From the NCBI RefSeq assembly GCF_904846645.1, contig NZ_CAJHBO010000002.1, forward strand, positions 148,239 through 212,238: a stretch of DNA of 64,000 nucleotides, read 5' to 3'. This DNA comes from Psychrobacter sp. Pi2-1. GTDB lineage: Bacteria; Pseudomonadota; Gammaproteobacteria; Pseudomonadales; Moraxellaceae. The notes under the pieces were generated by a model, which worked only from the letters and a program-made list of their open reading frames with translations, was not told where the DNA came from and made no database searches. Every line of letters begins with the position of its first letter. The first letter of the stretch is position 1. Shown piece after piece: positions 8,056-17,154 of this stretch. The position numbers and the translations under genes are program-made.

Positions 8056-9642
8056 ATGAGACAAAACAGTACTGCGCCTAGAAACAATAAGCTCAAACCA
8101 TCAAGCAACCTTATTATGAATGGTAGCGTACGCGTGCGTGTGATTCGTACCTTACTGGCCATTCAAAATGGTCAGTCGCTCTCAAGCGTCCTTGACCCGT
8201 TACTAAATAGTCTACATGATGGTGACAAAGGCTTTGCTCATGCGTTATTGTTGACGACATTACGCCAATGGCACGCCCTTGCGCGATTGCTTGACACGTT
8301 AGCAGACAATCCTATTGATGAAGTTGAAGTTCGCACTACGATTCAAGTGGGCTTAGTGCAGTTGCTGTATTTAGAAGTGGCTGATCATGCGGCTATTCAT
8401 GAGACGGTTGAAGCGGCAAAAGAGATTGAGTTTGCTCATTCGACTGGTTTAGTAAATGCTATTTTGCGTAAAGTTGCTAAGAACCCAAGCAAATTCCGTA
8501 AGAAGTGCGATAAAAAGCATAGCCTACCGAATTGGCTCGCTTATCAGCTTAAGCAAGACTGGAGCGAGCAGTATGATGAGCTGACACAAGGCTTGCGCCA
8601 ACCAGCACCGATGTTTTTACGAGTAAACTCGGCCGTGACTTCGGTAGAGGACTATCAGCATGCGTTGGATGGGGCAGAAATTGATGCAGACATCGTTGAG
8701 CTAACGACTGGTTTTAACTTGGCGAATTCGTCAGAGTCTACCACTGCTACAATGCTATCAACCAAAGGTCTTAGACTACATCAAAGCACTGCCGTTAACG
8801 CTTTGCCTGATTTCGCCTTAGGAACTGCTAGCGTCCAAGACATGCATGCTCAGTTAGCTGCACCAATCATTAATAAAGCATTGATGGCTAAGCTCATTGC
8901 TGAAAATGCGAATACTGATAGCGACAGTGATGAAAGTAATAATGAGCTACACATTTTAGATGCATGTGCGGCACCTGGTGGCAAGCTTGCTCACTGGTTA
9001 GAGCTCATAAGCGCTAATGACGAATCATCGTTGTTTCACGTGAAACAAGACAATGCTGAAACGTCGCCTGTGACTGCTGATATCAAAGTAACGGCTATTG
9101 ATAACGAAGCACCACGTATCGAGCGTATTCGTGAGAATTTACAGCGTCTAAATCTGAGTCAGCATGATTTGCAACAAGCAGATAACAGCATCGCATTGAA
9201 CATTGTCTGTGCAGATGCGACCAGATGGCAGCATGGCAAGAATAAAAAAGCGGCGACAAATGAGCCGGTATTTGATGCGATATTATTGGATTCTCCTTGT
9301 ACTGCGACTGGCGTGATTCGTCGTCATCCTGATATCAGTATCCTGCGTACAGAAGAAGACATCGAGCAAACGGCGCTGTTGCAAGCCGATATCTTGCATA
9401 ACCTATGGCCGCAATTGAAAGCTGGTGGTTATCTGCTGTATGTGACATGTTCTATCTTAAAGCAAGAGAACGTCGAGCAAATGCAGGACTTTATCACTCA
9501 TCATAATGATGCGGTAGCAATTGAATTTACCGAGGATTGCAACTGGGGTATCGCGCAAACTATCGGTCGCCAGTGCTTACCGATCGATAGTACCAGCGGT
9601 GATGGTTTTTATTATGCGTTATTGCACAAGACTGCTGAATAA
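8056..9642 (+). CDS. rsmB: 16S rRNA (cytosine-967 C5) methyltransferase RsmB
   Basis: 528-residue RsmB/Sun, about 90 residues longer than the E. coli enzyme. An N-terminal NusB-like domain (about 25-150) precedes the SAM-dependent methyltransferase domain. SAM motif I is LDACAAPGGK (301-310), the PCT motif has C415, and the TCS motif has the catalytic C465. The extra length comes from low-complexity insertions at about 220-232, at 283-297 (Asp/Ser/Asn-rich) and at about 320-343. The last falls just after SAM motif I and contains a perfect parS palindrome. It follows fmt by 65 bases, probably in one operon. Confidence 0.95.
   Translation: MRQNSTAPRNNKLKPSSNLIMNGSVRVRVIRTLLAIQNGQSLSSVLDPLLNSLHDGDKGFAHALLLTTLRQWHALARLLDTLADNPIDEVEVRTTIQVGLVQLLYLEVADHAAIHETVEAAKEIEFAHSTGLVNAILRKVAKNPSKFRKKCDKKHSLPNWLAYQLKQDWSEQYDELTQGLRQPAPMFLRVNSAVTSVEDYQHALDGAEIDADIVELTTGFNLANSSESTTATMLSTKGLRLHQSTAVNALPDFALGTASVQDMHAQLAAPIINKALMAKLIAENANTDSDSDESNNELHILDACAAPGGKLAHWLELISANDESSLFHVKQDNAETSPVTADIKVTAIDNEAPRIERIRENLQRLNLSQHDLQQADNSIALNIVCADATRWQHGKNKKAATNEPVFDAILLDSPCTATGVIRRHPDISILRTEEDIEQTALLQADILHNLWPQLKAGGYLLYVTCSILKQENVEQMQDFITHHNDAVAIEFTEDCNWGIAQTIGRQCLPIDSTSGDGFYYALLHKTAE
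9032..9047. other. Perfect parS site inside rsmB
   Basis: TGTTTCACGTGAAACA is a perfect 16-base palindrome identical to the canonical chromosomal parS sequence recognised by ParB/Spo0J. It encodes part of SLFHVKQD (residues 325-332) in a non-conserved insertion of RsmB, where protein constraint is low. Confidence 0.85.
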
Positions 9643-9688
9643 ACCGTTTTTAACTATTGAATAACATTATTGTAGACAGGACAATCTA

Positions 9689-11110
9689 ATGAAATATATC
9701 AGTACTCGTGGTCAGACAGCGCCGATGGACTTTAGTGATGTGCTTTTAATGGGTCTTGCGCCAGACGGTGGTTTGATGCTGCCTGAGCATTATCCAAACA
9801 TTCATAGCGCTGTACTCGACGAGTGGCGTACGCTCAGCTATCCACAGCTTGCGATGGCGATCATGCAACGTTTTGCCACTGATATTCCTGCGGCTGATTT
9901 GCAAGATATTATTGAGCGTACTTATACTGCTGATGTATTTGGCTCTGATGACATTGTCCCTGTCCGCAAGCTAGAAGATAACTTATACATTTTAGGATTG
10001 TCGAACGGCCCAACACTAGCGTTCAAAGACGTTGCCATGCAATTCTTGGGCAATGCGTTTGAATATGTGCTCAAAAGAAAAGATGCTCGTGTTACCATTA
10101 TTGGTGCGACCAGTGGTGATACGGGTAGTGCAGCAGAATATGCACTGCGCGGCAAAGAAAATGTCGAAGTCTTTATGCTGTCACCGCATGGCAAAATGAG
10201 TGAGTTTCAACGCGCGCAAATGTATAGCTTGACCGATGACAATATCCATAATATCGCTATCGACGGTATGTTTGATGATTGTCAAGATATCGTAAAAGCG
10301 CTACAGCAAGATGCTGAATTCAAAGCAGCATATAACTTGGGTACGGTCAACTCTATCAACTGGGGTCGCATACTAGCGCAGATCGTTTATTACTTTAAAG
10401 CTTACTTTGCGGTCACGACGAGCAACGATGAAAAAGTCAGCTTTAGCGTACCATCAGGTAACTTTGGTAACATTTGTGCTGGTCACATCGCTCGCGAAAT
10501 GGGACTGCCAATTGACCGTCTGATTGTCGCAACCAATGAAAACGACGTTTTAAATGACTTCTTCAATCAAGGCGCTTATCAGCCACGTCCGACTGAAAAA
10601 ACTTATGTCACTTCAAGCCCGTCAATGGATATTTCAAAAGCGTCTAACTTTGAGCGTTTTGTTTATTTACTACTGGAAAAAGACAGCGCACGTGTTCATG
10701 AACTATTCGATGGCGTAAAATCAGGCCGAGGGTTTGACTTGTCTGAGTTGATGGAATCAGTTAATACGCGTTATGGCTTTGCTGCTGGTAAATCTACTCA
10801 CAACGATCGCTTGCAGACTATCAAAGCGCTTTATGAACAGCATGGTGAATTGGTTGATCCACATACTGCAGACGGCATTAAAGTTGCCAAAGAGCGACAG
10901 TTAGATGGCGAAATCATCGTTTGTGCAGAAACGGCATTACCCGTTAAGTTCGCTGACACTATTGTTGAAGCAGTAGGTCAAATAGACATTGAGCGTCCAG
11001 CGCATACTAAAGGGTTAGAAGATTTACCACAGTACGTAGTGATACTGGATAATAAGGCCGAACTGGTTGCTGAACAAATCCGCCAACATGTCGCACCGAA
11101 TCCTGCTTAG
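9689..11110 (+). CDS. thrC: Threonine synthase
   Basis: 473-residue PLP-dependent threonine synthase, converting O-phospho-L-homoserine to threonine. It opens with the family signature MKYISTRGQTAPMDFSDVLL. The PLP lysine is K113 in NGPTLAFKDVAMQF, and the ATSGDTGSAA phosphate-binding loop follows at about 145-154. Length and C-terminus fit the long (yeast/Pseudomonas) class. AGGACAAT stands before the ATG. It is 46 bases behind rsmB; no hom gene is adjacent in this window. Confidence 0.96.
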   Translation: MKYISTRGQTAPMDFSDVLLMGLAPDGGLMLPEHYPNIHSAVLDEWRTLSYPQLAMAIMQRFATDIPAADLQDIIERTYTADVFGSDDIVPVRKLEDNLYILGLSNGPTLAFKDVAMQFLGNAFEYVLKRKDARVTIIGATSGDTGSAAEYALRGKENVEVFMLSPHGKMSEFQRAQMYSLTDDNIHNIAIDGMFDDCQDIVKALQQDAEFKAAYNLGTVNSINWGRILAQIVYYFKAYFAVTTSNDEKVSFSVPSGNFGNICAGHIAREMGLPIDRLIVATNENDVLNDFFNQGAYQPRPTEKTYVTSSPSMDISKASNFERFVYLLLEKDSARVHELFDGVKSGRGFDLSELMESVNTRYGFAAGKSTHNDRLQTIKALYEQHGELVDPHTADGIKVAKERQLDGEIIVCAETALPVKFADTIVEAVGQIDIERPAHTKGLEDLPQYVVILDNKAELVAEQIRQHVAPNPA

Positions 11111-11434
11111 GTAATTACGGTCTTTAAGCTTATCATCAATAAGAAAAGTATCCGCGTGAAAGTTACACCATTGTAATAAAGTGTTTATGATTGTGTTATG
11201 GTAGATATAATTGTAATATTAGAAACGGCGTCAGCAAATCATCATCGTGCTAGGCGCTTTTTTAGGAATTATTCTAGCCAATTACACTGAACAGTTACCC
11301 TATAATCGCCATGAGAATTTTACTAATAAGTTACTGATAAATTTGATTTTTTATTAATCCAAGAGATTTTCACAGTAATAAATCAAGTACAGTTCTTTGC
11401 GTCGAACACAGTGGTACATATTGTGGATATAACG
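11111..11434. other. thrC-LysM gap
   Basis: 324 bases with no gene. A TATAAT lies near 11205-11210 but no well-spaced -35 was found, and no clear hairpin terminator follows thrC. Confidence 0.35.
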
Positions 11435-12532
11435 ATGAAGATGAGCTTAAAAAAGATAGCAAAAGCACTGTTAATGACGACGTTTAGTAGTGCCATGTTG
11501 ATGAGCACGGCTCAAGCTAACAATCCGCCGCCAACTATCAAAGCTGATGCGCCCAATCGTTATATCGTCAAAAAAGGCGATACCTTATGGGATATCTCAG
11601 GTCGCTATCTAGATAGCCCATGGCGCTGGAAAGAAATTTGGGCAACCAATAAGCAAATCAAAAATCCAAACCTTATTTACCCTAATGACGTTCTCATTCT
11701 TTGTGTAATTCAAGGAAAAACACTGATTGGCGTTGATACTGGTGAAGGTTGTGCTGGCGTTGAAAAGCAGCTTACTGGAAATGTAAGTACGAGCACGGTC
11801 GCGATTACTTCGACGGCCAATAGCATCCCTCCTATTCCGTGGTCGGCTATTCAGCATTGGCTTGATAAAACGCTTATCGTTAATCCCCAAGACTTTAATA
11901 CCACGCCTTATATTTTAGCTTCTAAAAACCGTAACTTAATTACTGCGCGTGGTGATAAGGTCTATGCTAAAGGCGTACCGCTTATCGTAGGCCAACGTTA
12001 CGGCGTCTACCGTGAGGGTGAGCTATATGTAGACCCCAAAACGCAAGAAGTGATAGGCTTAGAAGTTACGCAGGTAGCGACTGGTCTTGTTACTTCTACA
12101 GAAAGTAATGGTGTGACTAGCTTGCAGCTTATCGATAGCTATGGCAAAGAAGTGCGTGAAGGGGATCGCGTCTTTGTAGAGTTAGACAACGCTATTCCTC
12201 CTGTCTTTTATCCAACGCCTGCAAGTGTCAGTCGCGGTGGTATGATCGTACGTGTGATGGACTCTATCAGCTCGGCTGCGAAGGGTAGTGTGGTCGCCAT
12301 TAATTTAGGTAGCTTACAAGGTGCTAAGCCGGGTGATGTGTTGACGGTATATCAAAAAGGGCCTTTGGTACGTGATACTAAAGATAATGATACACCAGTC
12401 CGTCTACCAAACGAGCCTAGCGGTATGGTGATGGTTTTCAATACCTTTGATCACATCAGCTATGCTTACGTACTAGACTCTGAGCTACCACTTAATATTG
12501 GCGATCAGTTGTTACCACCTCCTTATTTATAA
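11435..12532 (+). CDS. Secreted LysM-domain protein
   Basis: 365-residue exported peptidoglycan-binding protein. A signal peptide (MKMSLKKIAKALLMTT..., cleavage near STAQA) is followed by one LysM domain with YIVKKGDTLWDISGRYL. This has the WRW/IWATN/IKNPNLIYPND pattern of the gammaproteobacterial LysM proteins often encoded upstream of dprA. The remaining ~280 residues have no catalytic motif that I recognise. An in-frame GTG at 11411 would add eight residues in front of the signal peptide; the ATG at 11435 fits a standard signal better. It is followed by dprA and tsaC, a conserved cluster in Moraxellaceae and Pseudomonadaceae. Confidence 0.9.
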   Translation: MKMSLKKIAKALLMTTFSSAMLMSTAQANNPPPTIKADAPNRYIVKKGDTLWDISGRYLDSPWRWKEIWATNKQIKNPNLIYPNDVLILCVIQGKTLIGVDTGEGCAGVEKQLTGNVSTSTVAITSTANSIPPIPWSAIQHWLDKTLIVNPQDFNTTPYILASKNRNLITARGDKVYAKGVPLIVGQRYGVYREGELYVDPKTQEVIGLEVTQVATGLVTSTESNGVTSLQLIDSYGKEVREGDRVFVELDNAIPPVFYPTPASVSRGGMIVRVMDSISSAAKGSVVAINLGSLQGAKPGDVLTVYQKGPLVRDTKDNDTPVRLPNEPSGMVMVFNTFDHISYAYVLDSELPLNIGDQLLPPPYL

Positions 12533-12607
12533 ATAGCTATAAGGCTTTATTAAGCAATATATTAAACCAAATACTAATCTAAGCTTGCCTATACGAGACA
12601 GATAATA

Positions 12608-13858
12608 ATGACGGCAGTCACCTCTTCTTTATCCGACGATCAGCGCGCTATCTTAGCGCTGTGGTACGAGGTGAATGCGTCGTTATCTGCTTATCACAAA
12701 TTGATCACTTCTTTTGGTTATCCGCAGCTTGCTTGGCAAGCCAAAGTAGAGGCATGGAAGCAGCTAGGTATTCACCACACCCATCTCAAACGTCATGAAC
12801 AGCCAGAGCAAACACTCGCCAATATCGATAAGATTCAGCAAGCATTGATAGATGGGCGCTATGGTTTGTTATTTGCTGGTGACGCCGATTATCCTGCCCA
12901 ACTTTCACAAATCTACGACCCACCGCCATTATTATTCTATCGTGGGAATAGCGTGCGCCTGCATCAAGCACAAATCGCTATAGTAGGTAGCCGCAAACCT
13001 ACTGCGCATGCGCAAAAAATCACGTTTGATATGGCGCAGTACTTAGCGCAAGCAGGTTATATCGTTACTAGCGGTCTAGCTATGGGTGTAGATAAACGCG
13101 CACATTTAGGCGCGCTAGCACAGGCAGACCCTGACTATCAGGGACGGACGGTTGGCGTAATGGGTACAGGGATCGATGTGAACTATCCCAATCATCGAGA
13201 TCAGTTATTTACTCAAATTATTGAGCAAGGTGGCTGCATTATCAGTGAGCTACTACCGCATACGCAGCCGCATAAACATACTTTTCCGCGTCGCAATCGT
13301 TTGGTAGCTGGACTGAGTCTCGCGACCATTGTAACGGAAGCGACCATCAAAAGTGGCTCACTTATAACAGCACGTCTAACGTCTGAACAAGGTAAACAGG
13401 TCTTTGCTATTCCCAGTCATATTGATAATAGTAATGCAGAGGGTTGCCATCATCTAATTCGTGAAGGTGCGACCTTGATTTATCATCCTCAGCAAGTACT
13501 AGAAGACGTCAATGGTCAGCTTGATTATGATAAAGGCGCTTATAGAACGGCGAACGCTACTACTTTCAATAGTAATCACTCTAATATTACTCAGACTTCC
13601 GATGCGTTTGAGATAGAGAAAAACTCAATCAAATCTACTAGCCAGCAATCATCCTCTGAGATAAAGCCTGCGTGCAGCACAGTCGTAGTGCCTGAGCATT
13701 TAACTGCAATTTATGAGCAGCTTGACTGGCATGGGCAAGATTTAGATGCGCTTATTAGTGCAACCAAGCTTGCACCGCCGCAGTTGATCGGACAGCTAAT
13801 GGAGCTTGAGTTAATGGGTCTTATCAGCGAACAAGGTGGACGATATTTACGCGTTTAA
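12608..13858 (+). CDS. dprA: DNA-processing protein DprA (Smf)
   Basis: 416-residue DprA, which loads RecA on incoming single-stranded DNA during natural transformation. An N-terminal helical domain precedes the Rossmann-like core with IVGSRKPT, SGLAMGVDKRAHLGA, GTGIDVNYPNHRD, FPRRNRLVAGLS and IKSGSLITARL. A Ser/Asn/Thr-rich linker (about 310-355) joins the core to a C-terminal winged-helix DML1 domain starting near VPEHLTAIYEQL. With comM at 28.4 kb it suggests a competence-capable organism. Confidence 0.96.
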   Translation: MTAVTSSLSDDQRAILALWYEVNASLSAYHKLITSFGYPQLAWQAKVEAWKQLGIHHTHLKRHEQPEQTLANIDKIQQALIDGRYGLLFAGDADYPAQLSQIYDPPPLLFYRGNSVRLHQAQIAIVGSRKPTAHAQKITFDMAQYLAQAGYIVTSGLAMGVDKRAHLGALAQADPDYQGRTVGVMGTGIDVNYPNHRDQLFTQIIEQGGCIISELLPHTQPHKHTFPRRNRLVAGLSLATIVTEATIKSGSLITARLTSEQGKQVFAIPSHIDNSNAEGCHHLIREGATLIYHPQQVLEDVNGQLDYDKGAYRTANATTFNSNHSNITQTSDAFEIEKNSIKSTSQQSSSEIKPACSTVVVPEHLTAIYEQLDWHGQDLDALISATKLAPPQLIGQLMELELMGLISEQGGRYLRV

Positions 13859-13975
13859 AGTATCGTAAATATTCTTTATTAGACACTGGTATAGATAGTG
13901 CTTATTTATAGTCTCTCCTAGACAATATCCCTCTTGTGGTATTATTAGAATTTACTTTTACGAACCATTTAAGTC

Positions 13976-14605
13976 ATGAGCCAACCTACACCTCTTATTA
14001 CTAATTCTGCCATTCAAGCTGCTAAGTGGCTAAAAGAAGGGCAACTGCTCGCGTATCCTACAGAAAGCGTTTGGGGTATTGGTTGCGATCCTTATGACCA
14101 AGCAGCTGTTCAGCGTATTTTGGATATCAAACAACGTCCACAAGCCAAAGGCATGATAGTCGTTACTGATAGTGTCTCTCGCTTAGCACCTTTGCTAGCC
14201 TCTTTAGATGATGTTCAGCGCCAGCAGGTTATTGATAGTTGGCAGACAGACGATAGCGGAGATAAACAGCAAAATCGCCAAGCACATACTTGGTTATTAC
14301 CGATTCCTCAGCCGCTTGCAAGCACTGTACCTACTTGGATTACAGGTCTGCATCAGACTATTGCTGTTCGAGTTATATCGCATCCTACAGTTCGTCAGCT
14401 TTGCCAACAGATGGTCAGTGAGCAGAACCCATTTGGTCTATTGGTTTCTACAAGCTGTAACCCATCAGGTCAAACGCCTGCTAGCACTTTTGATGCTGCC
14501 TATGCTTATTTCGATGAGCAAATTGGTTACTTGCAGGGCGATACGTTGGGTTATACCTTGCCTAGCCAAATTCGTGACGCAACGACAGGTTTCGTCGTTC
14601 GATAG
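13976..14605 (+). CDS. tsaC: L-threonylcarbamoyladenylate synthase TsaC
   Basis: 209-residue YrdC/Sua5-family protein that makes threonylcarbamoyl-AMP for the t6A37 tRNA modification. Typical motifs are YPTESVWGIGCDPYD (about 27-41) and the KQRPQAKGM nucleotide-binding stretch (about 56-65), with TSCNPSGQTP further on. The length fits the short TsaC form with no Sua5 domain. It follows dprA in the same direction, as in many gammaproteobacteria. Confidence 0.94.
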   Translation: MSQPTPLITNSAIQAAKWLKEGQLLAYPTESVWGIGCDPYDQAAVQRILDIKQRPQAKGMIVVTDSVSRLAPLLASLDDVQRQQVIDSWQTDDSGDKQQNRQAHTWLLPIPQPLASTVPTWITGLHQTIAVRVISHPTVRQLCQQMVSEQNPFGLLVSTSCNPSGQTPASTFDAAYAYFDEQIGYLQGDTLGYTLPSQIRDATTGFVVR

Positions 14606-14888
14606 CATTGTCTATTAAAACTCTTAAATTTCTCAGAAGCGATTGCTTGCAATGCAAAGTGATAAGTGTCGCTGTGCCTTATTTACGTGAGCGTTTATAG
14701 ATTGACCATTTGCTAGCTTGCCTATTTTTCTACCTTTCTACCTTCCTTTACCAAAAGCATGTAAAAGTCGTTTTGATAAAAACTACAAAAAAGCAGACGA
14801 TGGTTGTAACGGTCTGGTTTTCATTGAACGATAAGTAATTCAACGATAAGTCATAGTGGCGATATTTGAGGCATATAGGGAGTAGAGT
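14606..14888. other. tsaC-yfcH gap
   Basis: 283 non-coding bases. A short direct repeat AACGATAAGT occurs twice near 14827-14850. No terminator or RNA gene is recognised. Confidence 0.3.
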
Positions 14889-15899
14889 ATGAACGTTTTG
14901 ATCAGTGGTGGTTCAGGGTTTTTGGGAAGTGCGTTTAGCCGAGATTTAATGGCACGGTCTCGCGCGCAAAATAAAGACGTGACGATTACTTGGCTAACTC
15001 GTAATAGCGGTCAACCACATCCCGACGATATCAATATGATGACTTATGACGAGCTTGCGATGTCTGATATGAGCTTTGATGTCATATTGAATTTGGCAGG
15101 TGCTGGGATTGCTGACTCTCGTTGGAGCGATGAGCGAAAAGAAGAGTTGATGGCGAGCCGTATCAAACCTACTCAGTCGATATTGGATTTTATCGCACGT
15201 GTTAGTACGAAACCAAAGTTACTGGTGAGCGGATCAGCAATCGGTTGGTATGGTACACAAGGCGATAAGCCACTGACTGAAAATAGCGATTATGAGACGG
15301 ATTTTGCTCATAAATTATGTGATGAATGGGAACAACTAGCGCTTAAAGCGACCGATCATGATGTTCCTGTAGCTATTGTCAGGACAGGTGTGGTCATTCA
15401 CCCTGAGGGCGGAATGGTGGCTAAATTATTACTACCATTTAAATTTGGTGTCGGTGGTCAGTTGGGTAATGGACAGCAAGTCATGAGCTGGATCAGCCGT
15501 GAAGATTGGGTCAATGCGGTCATCTTTATTATCGAGCAGCAGCTTAAATTTACTAACGAATCAGATGTCAATTACCCCAATAGCTTAGCCCAAGATAATA
15601 CACCTATTAGTGACAGCACTATCAAGACTGCAAACAGTACCGCAAATAATACACATACAGTCGTATATAACCTTACCGCTCCAAATCCTGTGACCAATCA
15701 TACTTTTACCAAAGCACTTGGTTCGTGGCTACATCGCCCAACATTTTTCACTTTACCAGAGTTTTTGCTTAAGCTGATGTTTGGTGAAATGTCCACGTTA
15801 CTTATTGATGGTCAAAAGGTGCTGCCACAAGCGCTATTGGATGCAGGTTATTCATTCAAACACTCCACATTGCAGCAGGCGTTAGAAAATCAGAAATAG
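14889..15899 (+). CDS. YfcH-type NAD(P)-dependent epimerase (TIGR01777 family)
   Basis: 336-residue extended short-chain dehydrogenase/epimerase of the YfcH/SulA-like family. The N-terminal nucleotide-binding motif is ISGGSGFLGSAF (residues 5-16). The family marker NLAGAGIADSRWSDERK follows, then SGSAIGWYG and, later, SWISREDWVNAV. A Thr/Asn-rich insertion at about 225-258 separates the domains, and the C-terminal DUF1731-like segment reads LPEFLLKLMFGEMS. The substrate is unknown. AGGGAGTAGAGT precedes the ATG. Confidence 0.88.
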   Translation: MNVLISGGSGFLGSAFSRDLMARSRAQNKDVTITWLTRNSGQPHPDDINMMTYDELAMSDMSFDVILNLAGAGIADSRWSDERKEELMASRIKPTQSILDFIARVSTKPKLLVSGSAIGWYGTQGDKPLTENSDYETDFAHKLCDEWEQLALKATDHDVPVAIVRTGVVIHPEGGMVAKLLLPFKFGVGGQLGNGQQVMSWISREDWVNAVIFIIEQQLKFTNESDVNYPNSLAQDNTPISDSTIKTANSTANNTHTVVYNLTAPNPVTNHTFTKALGSWLHRPTFFTLPEFLLKLMFGEMSTLLIDGQKVLPQALLDAGYSFKHSTLQQALENQK

Positions 15900-15911
15900 T
15901 TATATAGCAGT

Positions 15912-15927
15912 TGTTTCATGTGAAACA
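15912..15927. other. parS-like site, intergenic (1 mismatch)
   Basis: TGTTTCATGTGAAACA has the same sequence as the site in mnmE at 621. Here it lies in the short non-coding gap after the yfcH-like gene, where no codon constraint applies. Confidence 0.6.
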
Positions 15928-15984
15928 TTACAAACCATCTTCTGATAATCAATTATTGAACCGTGTTATGTCTAAGGGCAGTCC

Positions 15985-17118
15985 ATGCGTTACGCATTCT
16001 TCTTCACCATCTTTTTGCTATTACAGTTGTTTAGCTTAGGTACAGTATTGAGCATACAGTGGTGGCTCCAGCCTTGGATAACGCCAACATTACAGACAAT
16101 GATATGGGCCAGTGTATTCATTATTACTAATGGCCTATTAGTATTGAGCGCAAAAAGAGCATTTGCCAACAGTTATCGTTGGATTAGTGGGTGGATGCTA
16201 ATCATGCATTTTATGATATTGACGGCATTGGCAGTGAGCCTACTCTACGGAGGGTATCTGCTGGTCATTGCTTTATCAGGCACTACGTTGCACCAATCGA
16301 ATGAGATGACTATAGGGCTAAGAGTACTAGCACTATTCCTATTTATAGGACTATTTATTTATTCGTTATATAGTGCCTATGCTCCTGTTATACGTAAGCT
16401 GTCTATTAAGATAGATAAACCTTTAACCAAGCCACTGCGCATTGCAGTCGCTAGTGACTTGCATATAGGTAGATTATTTGGTGTGAGAGCCATAGATAGA
16501 TTGCAGCAACTTATGATTCGCTCTGGTGCAGATATGCTGCTGATGCCAGGGGATATTATGGATGATAATACAGAGGCCTTTAATGAATATCATATGGAGC
16601 AAAACCTAGCAGAATTGTGCAATAGTCTGCCAGGTGGTGTCTATGCGACATTGGGTAATCATGATTTGTATGGTCATGAACGACCTATTAGCGAAGCGCT
16701 GCAAAATGCAGGTATACAACTGTTGAACGATGAGGTGCTCTGTATCGAGCACGAGGGTCAACCAGTATGGTTAGTTGGACGTTTTGATAATCATAAACGT
16801 CAACGTGTAGCGACTACCGATCTGCTTGCGCAAGTAAATACGTCGCAGCCAGTGATATTGTTAGACCATAGACCGAGTGATATAGATAATCACAGTCAAT
16901 TACCTATTGATTTACAAGTCTCGGGACATACCCACAACGGTCAAGTATTTCCCGCTAATTTCATCGTAAATGCTATTAATCGTTTGGGTTATGGCTATGA
17001 GCAGATTGGTAAAGGACACTTTATCGTATCCTCTGGCTATGGTTTTTGGGGCATTCCATTTCGATTGGGATCGCGCTCAGAGATTTGGTTGATTACGCTA
17101 TCTGGCAATACAAATTAA
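15985..17118 (+). CDS. Membrane-anchored metallophosphoesterase (YkuE/YaeI-like)
   Basis: 377-residue protein with four N-terminal TM helices (about 5-27, 37-55, 68-97, 113-132) and a C-terminal calcineurin-like phosphoesterase domain. Metal-binding motifs are ASDLHIG (D158, H160), MPGDIMDD (D190), LGNHDLYGHE (N225, H226) and SGHTHNGQ. The architecture matches the YkuE-type membrane phosphoesterases, for which UDP-sugar or lipid substrates are suspected but not settled. It converges on the hydrolase gene at 17155. Confidence 0.9.
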   Translation: MRYAFFFTIFLLLQLFSLGTVLSIQWWLQPWITPTLQTMIWASVFIITNGLLVLSAKRAFANSYRWISGWMLIMHFMILTALAVSLLYGGYLLVIALSGTTLHQSNEMTIGLRVLALFLFIGLFIYSLYSAYAPVIRKLSIKIDKPLTKPLRIAVASDLHIGRLFGVRAIDRLQQLMIRSGADMLLMPGDIMDDNTEAFNEYHMEQNLAELCNSLPGGVYATLGNHDLYGHERPISEALQNAGIQLLNDEVLCIEHEGQPVWLVGRFDNHKRQRVATTDLLAQVNTSQPVILLDHRPSDIDNHSQLPIDLQVSGHTHNGQVFPANFIVNAINRLGYGYEQIGKGHFIVSSGYGFWGIPFRLGSRSEIWLITLSGNTN

Positions 17119-17154
17119 TTAGTTATACAAATCAATAATTAGCTAGCAAACGGT

